Part shown: positions 25,307 to 34,652 of the stretch, piece after piece
How the letters are laid out: each line of letters starts with the position of its first letter
Numbering within the stretch: the first letter of the stretch is position 1
Assembly: GCA_051251645.1 (NCBI GenBank)
Contig: JBPOEY010000003.1
Span: 124,001 to 188,000 of the forward strand
Reading direction: 5' to 3'
Length of the DNA: 64,000 nt
Origin: Litorimonas sp051251645
GTDB lineage: Bacteria > Pseudomonadota > Alphaproteobacteria > Caulobacterales > Maricaulaceae
The notes under the pieces: generated by a model
What the model saw: only the letters and a program-made list of their open reading frames with translations
Databases searched by the model: none
What the model was told of the DNA's origin: nothing
Position numbers and translations under genes: made by a program

Positions 25307-26392
25307 ATGACCTCAGATACAACCATACGATCTTCACTTCTTATCATCGCCGCGATTGCGCTGTTTTGGACATTTTATGTGACCCGGCACTTGATCGCGC
25401 CCTTTGCATTGGCGGTGTTTTTCTGGCTGACGATTGATGCTTTTGCGCGCTGGATCGATAATTTGTCTGCGCGGATCCCTTACTGGTTTGCTCTGATGGT
25501 GGCCATTATTGTGACTGTGGGTGCGCTCGTTGGCTTGATCATCGTCGTGGCCGACACAGTGGGAAGTGTTGTCGACGAATCGCCGCGTTATGCTGCGCGG
25601 ATTGATGAGCTATTTGCGTGGGTCGGGACCGTTACAGGACAGGAAAACCTATCGTTCTCTTCGCTTAATCAACGCTTCGGTATTAGCGACAGTCTGCAAG
25701 GCGCGATTGGGGGCTTCGCCAAGACCATTCAGGGCGTCGTATCGGACTTCCTGCTCATCGCCATTTATGTTGTTTTCCTGTTCGTTGCGCAGGCCAGTTT
25801 TCCGGATAAAATGGATAATCTGTTTCCTGACAAAGTGAAACGTGACCGTGCCGCGCGGATCGGAAGTACGATCCGAACGTCCATCGAACGCTATATTTCG
25901 GTGCAAACGCTCGTCTCACTGATCCAAACGGTGATCAGCTATATCGCGATGGTTGCGCTAGGGCTGGATAATGCGCTGTTTTGGGCGTTGGTCATCTTCA
26001 TCCTGAACTATATCCCGATTGTCGGCGGGTTCGCGGCTGTGGCCCTGCCGGTCCTGTTCGGGCTGGTGCAATTTGATAGCCTCGTCCCCGTGGCTGTGCT
26101 CGGCGGAGTCCTCTTCGGCGCGCAATTCTTGGTCTCCAATACGCTGCAGCCCAAAATGATGGGCGACAGCATGAATATGAGCGCGCTCGTCGTAGTGCTT
26201 AGCCTGACAGTTTGGGGCGCGCTGTGGGGCGGAGTCGGCGCGTTCTTGTCTGCGCCGATGACTGTGATTTTGATGATTATTTTGGCGCAATTTCCAACCA
26301 CACGATGGATCGCGATTGTGCTGTCAGCGGACGGCGATCCGGATATGGATGGCGATGGCAAGCCTGATACAGTGGTTATGCCGTCGCTTTAA
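25307..26392 (+). CDS. AI-2E family transporter (PerM-type membrane protein)
   Basis: 361 residues with about seven or eight membrane helices and the family C-terminal blocks LNYIPIVGGFAAVALP and NTLQPKMMGDSMNMSALVVVLSLTVWGALWG. The family includes TqsA-like exporters and PerM; the substrate cannot be told from sequence, and transport of autoinducer-2 should not be assumed. The C-terminus is acidic (DGDPDMDGDGKPDT). It is divergent from the HerA-like gene with only 68 bp between starts. Confidence 0.92.
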   Translation: MTSDTTIRSSLLIIAAIALFWTFYVTRHLIAPFALAVFFWLTIDAFARWIDNLSARIPYWFALMVAIIVTVGALVGLIIVVADTVGSVVDESPRYAARIDELFAWVGTVTGQENLSFSSLNQRFGISDSLQGAIGGFAKTIQGVVSDFLLIAIYVVFLFVAQASFPDKMDNLFPDKVKRDRAARIGSTIRTSIERYISVQTLVSLIQTVISYIAMVALGLDNALFWALVIFILNYIPIVGGFAAVALPVLFGLVQFDSLVPVAVLGGVLFGAQFLVSNTLQPKMMGDSMNMSALVVVLSLTVWGALWGGVGAFLSAPMTVILMIILAQFPTTRWIAIVLSADGDPDMDGDGKPDTVVMPSL

Positions 26393-26454
26393 CTCACTGC
26401 AACGTGATGACGCCGTTGTTGGCAGGTTCATATCTCGCCTTCTACAACAGGGGC

Positions 26455-27132
26455 ATGAAATCAATTGCTATAAGAATGACGTGTATTGCAATCGCCGCCC
26501 TTGGCGGCGTGACGTCCCCCGCCTTTGCTGAGACATTGTCGCAACCGACCAAAGTCGTTGAGCTGTTTACCTCGCAAGGCTGTTCATCCTGCCCGAAAGC
26601 CAATGCGTTTGTCGCGAGTCTTGACGACGAAGACCCGGACGTTTTGGCCTTATCTTATGGTGTGACGTATTGGGATTATCTGGGCTGGACAGACACGTTT
26701 GGTGATCCGACTTTCACCGCGCGACAACGTCAATATGATGCCGCGTTGGATTCTGGCGTCTATACGCCGATGCTTGTTGTCGGCGGAAAAACGCATGCAC
26801 CGCGCCTCGCAAAGACTGATTTAGTTGGAACAAATGTGCCGGCAACCCTTAGGCTCGCGCGTCATAGCGGCGAGCTTTGTATCGACGGGAAATTACCCGA
26901 TGGCGCAAAACTGGCCTTGGTTGATTACAAGCCTGGAACCCAAATCGTTGCTGTAAAACGCGGTGAAAATAAAGGACGTGCGCTGACGCTCGCCAATGTG
27001 GTCACGGATGTGACTTACCGCGATTGGACCGGGAAAATGATCTGTGGGCTGCACCCGAAATCGGCTCTGGCCGTCTTGGCGCATGATGTAAAAACGACCG
27101 CTATCATCGGTGCGGCACGGTTTGAGCCTTAA
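26455..27132 (+). CDS. secreted DUF1223 thioredoxin-like protein
   Basis: 225 residues from the ATG at 26455, which begins a clean signal peptide (MKSIAIRMTCIAIAALGG, cleavage after SPAFA); the longer reading to 26404 lacks this. The mature protein opens VVELFTSQGCSSCPKAN with a CxxC motif, the DUF1223 hallmark, and continues with VTYWDYLGWTDTFG. The family has a thioredoxin-like fold; the CxxC suggests periplasmic thiol-disulfide chemistry, but no substrate is known. It follows the AI-2E gene by 62 bp and may share its transcript. Confidence 0.9.
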   Translation: MKSIAIRMTCIAIAALGGVTSPAFAETLSQPTKVVELFTSQGCSSCPKANAFVASLDDEDPDVLALSYGVTYWDYLGWTDTFGDPTFTARQRQYDAALDSGVYTPMLVVGGKTHAPRLAKTDLVGTNVPATLRLARHSGELCIDGKLPDGAKLALVDYKPGTQIVAVKRGENKGRALTLANVVTDVTYRDWTGKMICGLHPKSALAVLAHDVKTTAIIGAARFEP

Positions 27133-27389
27133 TTAGACCGACTGATTTTGGCGTTGCCGAGAGGGCTCACACAGTTTCAGCGTGGGGGCTGGGGGGCTGA
27201 AAAAACCAAACCGAATCCGCATTCACTCTCTCGACAACCCTCACTTCGTGTCGGATCAAGTCCTTGGCGCGGCTGAAATAAGGCGATATTGCGGCAACCT
27301 ATTACCAATTGGCCAGCGATGGTCCATAAAACCAACCTCTTTGTTACTTTGTCTGGCTTAGTCTTTGCCAGACCGGGTTAAGCTAGGTT

Positions 27390-27740
27390 ATGGCTGGAAT
27401 GATGAATAAGGTTGTGCGGATCAGCAATGGGCAAAAAGCCCCGTCTCAGGTCAGTTTTGATCGTCACGAACTGTCTTTGATCCTTAACGTCTATGGTCAG
27501 ATGGTCGCCAAGGGTGATTGGAAAGATTACGCGATTGATTTCCTCTCAGATCGCTGCGTGTTCTCAGTTTTTCGGAAGGCGTCAGAACATCCGCTCTATC
27601 GCATTGAAAAACTCCCGACATTGCGGAAACGCCAAGGCCAGTTTGCGGTCGTTGCGCCCGGCGGATTGATCCTGAAGCGCGGACATGATTTGGGAGCTGT
27701 CCTGCGCGTTTTTGACAAGGCCAGATTCAGAAGCGTTTAG
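27390..27740 (+). CDS. DUF2794 family protein
   Basis: 116 residues, matching the alphaproteobacterial DUF2794 family (VSFDRHELSLILNVYGQMVAKGDWKDYAIDFL, split here across its two halves, and FRKASEHPLYRIEKLP). Small cytoplasmic protein without known function, widespread in this class. ATGs at 27399 and 27402 are possible alternative starts, since AGG lies too close to the first one. A 257-bp gap precedes it, holding no gene that I can support. Confidence 0.87.
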   Translation: MAGMMNKVVRISNGQKAPSQVSFDRHELSLILNVYGQMVAKGDWKDYAIDFLSDRCVFSVFRKASEHPLYRIEKLPTLRKRQGQFAVVAPGGLILKRGHDLGAVLRVFDKARFRSV

Positions 27741-27874
27741 ACGTCACAATACCGCCGCTCGATTTAGCGCGCCTGTGCCGTGAGTGCCTTTGCATCATGG
27801 TGATGCATCGGTCAGTTTATAGAGGGCTATCGTCAGCCTAGCTCGATATTGCGGCGGGACGCGCCAATTCAACT

Positions 27875-29689
27875 TTACTCGACCGTGACAGATTTCGCCA
27901 GATTTCGCGGCTGGTCAACATCTGTGCCCAAAGCGACTGCCGTATGATAGGCGAGGAACTGCTGCCCAATGGCTTGGATGATCGGCGCACAGAGCGGCGT
28001 TGCAGTTGGGAGGGTCAAAATTGTTGTCGAGAGTTTTTTGGCCGCCTCCGCTCCCTTTGCATCAGTGATCAAAATAACACGGGCCCCGCGTGCAGCCACT
28101 TCCTGCAAATTAGAAATAGTTTTTTCGAACAGTTCATCGTCTGGGGCCACGACTATCACAGGCGTGCCTGTTTCGATGAGGGCGATAGGGCCGTGTTTAA
28201 GCTCGCCCGCGGCATAGCCTTCGGCGTGAATGTAAGAAATTTCCTTGAGCTTGAGTGCGCCTTCTAAGGCAATCGGGACCATAGGGCCGCGACCCAAGAA
28301 GAAGATGGATTTCGCGTTGATGAGAGTTGCTGCAACACGGGCAATGTCTTCGCTGCACAAAATCGCCTCAGCCACAAGATGAGGCAGGGTCGCGAGATCC
28401 CGACAGTGCGCAGCCGCAGCTTCCGCGTCGATACGACCGCGTTGTTGCGCGGCACCAATGGCAAGCGTGGCTAGGGCGCAAGTTTGCGAGGTGAAGGCTT
28501 TTGTCGATGCCACGCCGACTTCTGGTCCGGCTTTGATTGGCAGGGCGATATCGGCTTCGCGCGCCATCGTTGACGTCATGACATTGACGAGCGCAGCGGT
28601 TTTCAGATTGAATAGTTTCGCATAGCGCAGCGCCGCTAACGTGTCCGCCGTCTCGCCAGATTGGGACACGACGATCATGAGGCTTTTGGGGCTCAGAACA
28701 GGGTTCCGGTAGCGGAATTCAGACGCAATATCGATATCAACGGCGAGCCCCGCGATTTGTTCGAACATATATTTGGCGACCATGCCCGCATAGAAGGCTG
28801 TGCCGCAGGCGACGATAACGACCCGGTCAATGTCGGTAAAATCAAGCTCGTCTGGCAACTCTACGCGCATCTTGCTCAGGTCGAGATAATGCGACAAAGT
28901 TCGTGCAATCGTTTCTGGCTGCTCATGAATTTCTTTGAGCATATAATGAGGGAATTGGCCTTTATCTGCGATTTCGTCGGTAAACGCGACGACGGTGATG
29001 GGGCGCTCAACGGGTGTGTTGTCTTTGTCGAAAATTTCGACGGACGTTTTACTGAGAACCGCCCAATCGCCTTCTTCGAGATAGATGAGCTTATTGGTCA
29101 AGGGGGCGAGCGCCATGGCGTCTGAGCCCAAATACATTTCTCCGTCTCCGACGCCGATGGCAAGGGGAGAGCCGTGACGCGCGCAGAAAATTTCGTCTTC
29201 CGCACCTTTGATCAAGATACCAAGCGCATAGGCGCCGCGGAATTGTGCCAAGGCGCTTGCAACCGCTTCACGCGGCGTCGCGCCGTTATCGAGGGCTTCG
29301 TCGATCAAATGTGCCGCGACTTCTGTGTCTGTTTCGGATTCAAAATTGCGGTGCGTGAGTGCATCGCGAATTTCGGCATAGTTTTCGATGATGCCATTAT
29401 GGACGACGGCGACCCGACCGGTATGATGAGGGTGGGCATTATCTTCTGTCGGTGCGCCGTGCGTGGCCCAGCGCGTATGCGCAATACCGGAGTGGCCTTC
29501 AATCGGGTCCCCGGCCAATTTATCGCGTAGATTGGCAATTTTGCCTTTGGCCCGTCGACGACGGATGTTTTTACCGTCGACCACGGCGATGCCTGCGCTG
29601 TCATAGCCGCGATATTCTAATCGTTTAAGTCCTGAGACTAAACGATCAGAGACGGGTTGACGTCCGATTATGCCGACAATGCCGCACAT
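27875..29689 (-). CDS. glmS: glutamine-fructose-6-phosphate aminotransferase (isomerizing)
   Basis: 604 residues from the ATG at 29689, preceded by GGGA at seven bases. This start puts Cys immediately after Met (MCGIVGIIG), as required for the N-terminal nucleophile of the class II glutaminase domain; the 16-residue longer reading would block it. Two SIS sugar-isomerase domains follow (SQSGETADT, STKAFTSQ) and the end is LAKSVTVE. It makes glucosamine-6-phosphate, the first step to UDP-GlcNAc for peptidoglycan and lipid A. No glmU is adjacent, and I see no glmS-ribozyme features upstream. Confidence 0.97.
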   Translation of the reverse strand: MCGIVGIIGRQPVSDRLVSGLKRLEYRGYDSAGIAVVDGKNIRRRRAKGKIANLRDKLAGDPIEGHSGIAHTRWATHGAPTEDNAHPHHTGRVAVVHNGIIENYAEIRDALTHRNFESETDTEVAAHLIDEALDNGATPREAVASALAQFRGAYALGILIKGAEDEIFCARHGSPLAIGVGDGEMYLGSDAMALAPLTNKLIYLEEGDWAVLSKTSVEIFDKDNTPVERPITVVAFTDEIADKGQFPHYMLKEIHEQPETIARTLSHYLDLSKMRVELPDELDFTDIDRVVIVACGTAFYAGMVAKYMFEQIAGLAVDIDIASEFRYRNPVLSPKSLMIVVSQSGETADTLAALRYAKLFNLKTAALVNVMTSTMAREADIALPIKAGPEVGVASTKAFTSQTCALATLAIGAAQQRGRIDAEAAAAHCRDLATLPHLVAEAILCSEDIARVAATLINAKSIFFLGRGPMVPIALEGALKLKEISYIHAEGYAAGELKHGPIALIETGTPVIVVAPDDELFEKTISNLQEVAARGARVILITDAKGAEAAKKLSTTILTLPTATPLCAPIIQAIGQQFLAYHTAVALGTDVDQPRNLAKSVTVE

Positions 29690-30136
29690 AGATTTCCCTA
29701 ATCTGATTGGTTGCGCCTTTGAATGCAAAAGTAACATTCTGAGCGGTGAGGAACAAATGGATTATTCCACCTGCATATCTTGAATGGATTGTTTTCGCCT
29801 TAACGGCATGCGTGATAAGACTGATCTGAAAAGCATTCGCCTCGCTATGCAGGTTCCGATTTAACTAACAGCCGATTTTGCTGGGTAAAACCTAGCTTTG
29901 TGGCTATTTTATGCGGATTATAAGGTCGTTGGTATCGATAGGATCACGCCCTATTACGATGTGTCACTGAAAGTGACCGCGTTGGGTTGGTTTAATATCT
30001 TTCGGCCACCGTTAAGTTGCGCGACACTTATTCGAACCAAAGCGTTCTTTAATACTCATCGCGTCCAAGGCGCTTTCGCCTTCGATTAAGCCATTCGTCC
30101 CTTTCTCGGATTGATGAAAACTAAGAGATAAATCCC
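29690..30136. other. 447-bp divergent intergenic region
   Basis: Lies between the divergent glmS and DegT aminotransferase genes and should carry both promoters. A perfect palindrome is present at 29963-29977. A small AGGCG/CGCCT hairpin is near 30066. A 63-codon open frame (29898-30089) has no ribosome site or recognisable content and I do not call it. Nothing else is visible. Confidence 0.5.
29963..29977. promoter_or_regulatory. perfect 6-bp inverted repeat, possible operator
   Basis: GTCACT-GAA-AGTGAC, about 160 bp upstream of the DegT aminotransferase start and 274 bp from glmS. Its symmetry and short spacing suit a dimeric regulator, but no specific factor can be named. Confidence 0.3.
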
Positions 30137-31255
30137 ATGCAATTCATTGATCTCCACGCACAGCAAGCCCGGCTTAAAGCTGAGATCGACGCAGGTATTG
30201 CGGATGTTCTGTCGCACGGCCGTTATATTTTAGGGCCACAAGTGACCGAGCTCGAGACCAAATTAGCGGCGTTCGGCGAGGCTAAATTCGCGGTGTCCTG
30301 CGCGAATGGCACGGATGCGATTGGGCTCCCCTTGATGGCTTGGGGCATTGGGCCTGGCGACGCGGTGTTTTGCCCGTCCTTTACCTATTGTGCGACGGCG
30401 GAAATTATTGCGCTAATGGGGGCCACGCCGATCTTCATTGATATTGATCGCGACACCTATAATATGTGTGTGAGTAGCGTGAAGCAGGCGATTTTGGACG
30501 TGAAATCCAAGGGTGAATTGGTCCCGCGTGCGGTCATGACAGTCGACTTGTTTGGTCAATGCGCCGATTACGATGCCATTGCGCCGGTCGTGCGCGAAAA
30601 CAGATTGAAGCTTATCTCTGACTCGGCACAAGGCTTCGGCTCGACCCTGAATGGTCAACATCCATTGGCATGGTCGGACGTTCAAACAACCAGCTTTTTT
30701 CCGGCCAAGCCGCTGGGTTGCTATGGCGATGGCGGCGCTGCGACGACCAATGATGAAGAGCTTAAAGACGCGCTTAATAGTCTCCGGTTTCACGGGAAAG
30801 GGACAGAACCCTTTGATCATGCGCGTATTGGTATGAATTCACGACTTGATACAATTCAAGCCGCGATTTTGTTACCAAAACTCGCCGTTTTTGCTGATGA
30901 AATTGAGCGGCGGAATCTGGTGGCGGATCGATATACGGCGGCTTTGTCAGGCCGAGCGGAGCGTGTGCCGGCGGTGATGGACGGCGTGGTTTCGACGTGG
31001 GCGCAATATACGATTGAAGTGCCGGATCCTGCGGCCTTTGCACAAAGCTTGCAGGCCGCGGGCATTCCGACAGCGCGTTATTATCCGAAGCCTATTCATA
31101 TGCAGTCTGCGTATAAACACTTCCCCGTCGCCGGAAATGGCCTGCCGAATACGATGGCCTGTATCGATCACGTCATCAGTCTCCCCATGCACGCCTACCT
31201 CTCAGAAGACGAACAGATAACCATTATCGAAGCTGCTAAGGCCGCTTTGATCTAG
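30137..31255 (+). CDS. DegT/DnrJ/EryC1/StrS-family sugar aminotransferase
   Basis: 372 residues. PLP lysine Lys191 in SFFPAKPLGCYGDGGA, with Asp162 and Gln165 (SDSAQGFG) in the usual cofactor positions, and the opening FIDLHAQQARLKAEI typical of nucleotide-sugar aminotransferases. It transfers an amino group, usually from glutamate, to a keto-sugar nucleotide for surface polysaccharides. It may contribute to the same glycans as the genes at 43.3-48.3 kb, although it is not clustered with them. The exact sugar is unknown. Confidence 0.9.
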   Translation: MQFIDLHAQQARLKAEIDAGIADVLSHGRYILGPQVTELETKLAAFGEAKFAVSCANGTDAIGLPLMAWGIGPGDAVFCPSFTYCATAEIIALMGATPIFIDIDRDTYNMCVSSVKQAILDVKSKGELVPRAVMTVDLFGQCADYDAIAPVVRENRLKLISDSAQGFGSTLNGQHPLAWSDVQTTSFFPAKPLGCYGDGGAATTNDEELKDALNSLRFHGKGTEPFDHARIGMNSRLDTIQAAILLPKLAVFADEIERRNLVADRYTAALSGRAERVPAVMDGVVSTWAQYTIEVPDPAAFAQSLQAAGIPTARYYPKPIHMQSAYKHFPVAGNGLPNTMACIDHVISLPMHAYLSEDEQITIIEAAKAALI

Positions 31256-31351
31256 CATCTGAAGAAACGCAGGATTGCCCGCAAACACCAGCCACTATGC
31301 TGATGCGTATGAGGGCAGAAAATCAAACTTGGATGTGAAAGAGGCGAACCG

Positions 31352-31425
31352 TAGTGGGAGAGAGACTTGAACTCTCGACCTCAGGATTATGAGTCCTGCG
31401 CTCTAACCAGCTGAGCTACCCCACC
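31352..31425 (-). tRNA. tRNA-Met (CAT), elongator type
   Basis: 74 bases on the minus strand fold as a complete cloverleaf: acceptor GGTGGGG with TCCCACT (G1-U72 and G7-U66 wobble), D arm beginning TAGCTCAG, anticodon stem CAGGA/TCCTG with loop CTCATAA, T arm GAGAG-TTCAAGT-CTCTC, discriminator A. CCA is not encoded. The G1-U72 pair and overall form match alphaproteobacterial elongator tRNA-Met; an Ile2 (lysidine) identity is less likely but cannot be ruled out by anticodon alone. Confidence 0.95.
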
Positions 31426-31663
31426 ACGGTAAGGCGCGCCATATAGGGGTGTGGGCGCAGGGCGGCAAGTCTTGTTTGCGGATGTTTTTACGGCTATCGC
31501 AGCGACCATGCGCAAGACTGCTCATACGATCCAGCAACCCTGTTCGCGATATCGGCGGACGTGTCTCTGTTTGGGCTAATTCAGCTCGCGCAATCACCCC
31601 GTCATTCGGCGGGACCTTCTTCGTGAGGCGGCATCCGCCGCACACCCATCAGAAGGAAACATC

Positions 31664-32080
31664 ATGTTCACATCAGACAAAGAGATTATTCGCATTGGCG
31701 AGGGCGTCCGCGATCGAACCTTGCCCAAACCCGACTGGACTCATGCGGCCCATGTCGCGGCGGCCGTCTGGGTGTTGGACCACTATGGCGCGGTAGCAGA
31801 GGACCGCATGCCAGAGTTCATACGCCACTATAATGTGGCCACAGGCGTGCAGAATACGGATCGTGAGGGCTATCACCATACGATCACGCTGGCGTCTCTG
31901 CGCGCCGTAAAAGCGGTTGTGTCTGGTCTGGATGTGTCCCTGTCAGACCGAACAAATGCTGTGCTTACAGCAGGCTATGATCGGCCGGATTGGTTATTGC
32001 GCCATTATACCAAAGCCCGCTTGTTCTCAGTTCAGGCGCGGCGAGCGTGGGTGGAACCAGACCGAGATCCGCTCCCGTAA
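31664..32080 (+). CDS. conserved hypothetical protein with HxxH-type motif
   Basis: 138 residues; start supported by AGAAGGAA seven bases upstream. The protein has a conserved-looking N-terminal block PDWTHAAHVAAAVWVL and later GYHHTITLASLRAV. Proteins with this W-T-H-x-x-H layout occur in many proteobacteria without assigned function. The His residues could bind a metal. No membrane segment or signal peptide. It converges with the E2 gene, whose stop is 11 bases away. Confidence 0.72.
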   Translation: MFTSDKEIIRIGEGVRDRTLPKPDWTHAAHVAAAVWVLDHYGAVAEDRMPEFIRHYNVATGVQNTDREGYHHTITLASLRAVKAVVSGLDVSLSDRTNAVLTAGYDRPDWLLRHYTKARLFSVQARRAWVEPDRDPLP

Positions 32081-32090
32081 AAGGGGTGCT

Positions 32091-33635
32091 CTAGTTGAGG
32101 AACATTTCTATCGGGTCTTCGAGGCGGCGTTTCAGGTCTTGCACCATCTGCGCGGCATCATAGCCATCGATGACACGATGGTCGCAAGAGACACTGAAAT
32201 TCATCACCAGTCGTTCAATCACGACGCCGTCGCGCATTTCCAACTTTGGCCGGATTTTATTCGGGCCAAAAATGGCGACTTGCGGTCGGTTAATCACAGG
32301 CGTGGTAACAATGCCGCCTAAGGGGCCGAGCGACGTGACCGTCGTTGTGGCGCCTTGGAAATCGGCGGGCGATAATTTGTTGTCGCGTGCGCCTGCGGCG
32401 AGGCGCGCGATTTCGCGGCCCATGTCCCAGATCGATAACGTCTGCGCGCGTCGTAAGACGGGCACGACCAAGCCGAGATCCGTTTGCGCGGCGATGCCGA
32501 GATTCAAATCGCTAAACTGGCTGACGTAATTGCCCGGGCCGCCCGACAGTCCATCGGAGCCATCTTGATAGAGGGCATTAAATTGCGGCCAGTCGCGCAA
32601 AGTGACGGCCAGCGCGCGGATCATGAAGGGCAGAACGGTCAGCTTCGTTTTCGTCGGATCATCGGCGAACTTCGCATTGACGCGTTTCCGTAAGGCTTCC
32701 AATTCGGTCATGTCGATTTCGTCGACATAGGTGAAATGCGGGATGTGACGTTTGGCGTCCTGCATCCTCGAAGCGATGACGCGGCGCAGGCCGATCACCT
32801 TGATCCGGGTTTCACCGTCGACGGGTTCCATCACGCTTGTTAGCAGATCGAGATCCGCATGGGTGACCTGGCCTTGTGGTCCTGTGGCTTTGGCAGATCC
32901 GAGATCAAGTCCTGCGTCTTTCGCGCGCTTGCGCACGGCGGGAGAGGCGAGGGCGCGGATCGATGTCTGTGGTGTGGTGACGGTTTGTGTCTTTGCAAGC
33001 GCAGGCGTTTTGGCTGCGCTTGGTGACGGTGTGCTGGTTTTCGTCGGCTCAGACGGCGCTGCATCCGCATTGCCGCCACTCTCGACAGCAAACCGGACAA
33101 GCACGGAACCCACAGACGCAATTTCGCCTTCTTCGCAACCAACGGCTGTCACGGTGCCGCTCACCGGGCTGGTCAGCTCAATCGTCGCTTTGTCTGTCAT
33201 GGCGTCGGCGATAGGGTCGTCTTCTTCGACGACATCACCAAGGGCGACATGCCAAGCCGTGATTTCCGCTTCGACCACACCTTCGCCAATATCGGGCAGT
33301 TTAAATTCGTAAGTGCCGGACCCTGATGGTGCTGCCGCAGGCGCAATATTTAACGGTGCGACTGTCGCGGTTTCGGCGTCGCTTGCATCGCTGTCTGCGA
33401 CATCAAACACGACCAGGTCAGCCCCAACCGCGACGATTTCGCCGTCTTCGCAAGCGACTGTGCGCACGACCCCGTCGACCGGGCTGGTTAGCTCAATCGT
33501 GGCTTTATCCGTCATGGCGTCGGCGAGTGGTTGGTCTTCTTCAACCGTATCGCCAACGGCGACGTGCCACGCCGTAATTTCGGCTTCGACCACGCCTTCG
33601 CCAATATCTGGCAACTTAAACCGATAGGTGCCCAT
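32091..33635 (-). CDS. bkdB: branched-chain 2-oxoacid dehydrogenase E2 with two lipoyl domains
   Basis: 514 residues. Two tandem lipoyl domains share almost the same sequence: lipoyl lysines Lys44 and Lys149, each in ADAMTDKATIELTSP, joined by an Ala/Pro linker. A peripheral-subunit-binding domain follows (ALASPAVRKRAKDAGLDL), then the acyltransferase core ending in SCDHRVIDGYDAAQ with the catalytic His. It forms the core of the complex that oxidises 2-oxo acids from Leu, Ile and Val to acyl-CoA. It is the third gene of the E1alpha-E1beta-E2 operon; its ATG directly follows the E1beta stop. No E3 gene is adjacent. Confidence 0.94.
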   Translation of the reverse strand: MGTYRFKLPDIGEGVVEAEITAWHVAVGDTVEEDQPLADAMTDKATIELTSPVDGVVRTVACEDGEIVAVGADLVVFDVADSDASDAETATVAPLNIAPAAAPSGSGTYEFKLPDIGEGVVEAEITAWHVALGDVVEEDDPIADAMTDKATIELTSPVSGTVTAVGCEEGEIASVGSVLVRFAVESGGNADAAPSEPTKTSTPSPSAAKTPALAKTQTVTTPQTSIRALASPAVRKRAKDAGLDLGSAKATGPQGQVTHADLDLLTSVMEPVDGETRIKVIGLRRVIASRMQDAKRHIPHFTYVDEIDMTELEALRKRVNAKFADDPTKTKLTVLPFMIRALAVTLRDWPQFNALYQDGSDGLSGGPGNYVSQFSDLNLGIAAQTDLGLVVPVLRRAQTLSIWDMGREIARLAAGARDNKLSPADFQGATTTVTSLGPLGGIVTTPVINRPQVAIFGPNKIRPKLEMRDGVVIERLVMNFSVSCDHRVIDGYDAAQMVQDLKRRLEDPIEMFLN

Positions 33636-34652
33636 CTATGCGGCCTCCAAAACCTCACGAACAGCCGCGGTAACGCGTTTCTGTCCCGGGAAATAGGCCC
33701 ATTCTTGCGCGTGTGGATAAGGTGTGTCCCATCCGGTCACGCGTTGGATCGGGGCTTCCAAATGGTAGAAGCAGCGTTCTTGGACCAAGGCCATCAATTC
33801 AGCCCCAAACCCAGATGTCCGGGTCGCTTCATGCAAGATAACGCACCGACCGGTTTTTTTCACGCTAGCTTCAATGGCATCAATATCAAGCGGCATGAGT
33901 GAGCGTAGATCCAGAATATCGGCCGAAATACCCATATTTTTCGCAACCGCTTCCGCGACCCACACCATGGTGCCATAGGCGATGATCGTGATGTCGGATC
34001 CTTCTGTAATCTGCCGGGCTTTGCCCAGCTCGACCTTATAGTGCCCGGACGGCACTTCGCCCAGTTCATGGCCTTTCCAAGACACCGACGGGCTTTCATG
34101 ATCGCCATCGAAGGGGCCGTTATACAGGCGTTTGGGTTCTAAGAAGAGGACAGGGTCGTCGCTCTCAATCGCGGCAATCAGCAGGCCTTTCGCGTCGTAA
34201 GGATTGCTCGGAATGATGGTTTTTAATCCAGCAATATGTGTGAACAAGGCTTCGGGGGATTGGCTGTGTGTCGGTCCGCCAAAGATGCCGCCGCCGACGG
34301 GCGTGCGGATTGTTAGCGGGGCAATAAAGTCGCCATTGGACCGGTAGCGCAACCGGGCTGCTTCACTCGCGATTTGGTCATAGCCTGGATAGATGTAATC
34401 AGCGAATTGGATTTCTGCGACCGGACGGAGGCCATTGGCGGCCATCCCGATGGCGATGCCAACAATGCCGCCTTCGCTAATCGGGGTGTCGAAACAGCGG
34501 TGTAGCCCGTGCTTTTCTTGCAGGCCGGCTGTGCAACGGAACACGCCGCCAAAAAAGCCGACATCCTCGCCAAAGGTAAGGACGTTCGGGTCCTCGGACA
34601 TTTTGACATCCATCGCGTCGCGAATGGCCTCGATCATACTCATTTGTGGCAT
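33636..34652 (-). CDS. bkdA2: branched-chain 2-oxoacid dehydrogenase E1 beta subunit
   Basis: 338 residues, normal for E1beta. It starts MPQMSMIEAIRDAMDVKM, then TFGEDVGFFGGVFRCT (cofactor region) and HSQSPEALFTHIAGLK; the transketolase C-terminal domain has ILDLRSLMPLDIDAIEASVKKTGR. With E1alpha it decarboxylates branched 2-oxo acids using thiamine diphosphate and reductively acylates the E2 lipoyl arm. Its start overlaps the E1alpha stop by one base (TAATG). Confidence 0.94.
   Translation of the reverse strand: MPQMSMIEAIRDAMDVKMSEDPNVLTFGEDVGFFGGVFRCTAGLQEKHGLHRCFDTPISEGGIVGIAIGMAANGLRPVAEIQFADYIYPGYDQIASEAARLRYRSNGDFIAPLTIRTPVGGGIFGGPTHSQSPEALFTHIAGLKTIIPSNPYDAKGLLIAAIESDDPVLFLEPKRLYNGPFDGDHESPSVSWKGHELGEVPSGHYKVELGKARQITEGSDITIIAYGTMVWVAEAVAKNMGISADILDLRSLMPLDIDAIEASVKKTGRCVILHEATRTSGFGAELMALVQERCFYHLEAPIQRVTGWDTPYPHAQEWAYFPGQKRVTAAVREVLEAA

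Noticed and set aside
27133..27389. TTTCAGC/GCTGAAA hairpin as a terminator for the DUF1223 gene
   Set aside because: The plus strand has A rather than T after the stem, and no minus-strand gene ends just before it.
29690..29760. glmS ribozyme
   Set aside because: No ribozyme core pattern is seen in the short space before the start, and this class is mainly found in Gram-positive bacteria.
29898..30089. 63-codon frame in the glmS/DegT intergenic region
   Set aside because: No ribosome site, no recognisable pattern, and promoter-like surroundings.
31449..31796. 115-codon plus-strand frame after the tRNA
   Set aside because: It overlaps the better-supported gene at 31664 in another frame and has shadow-like composition.
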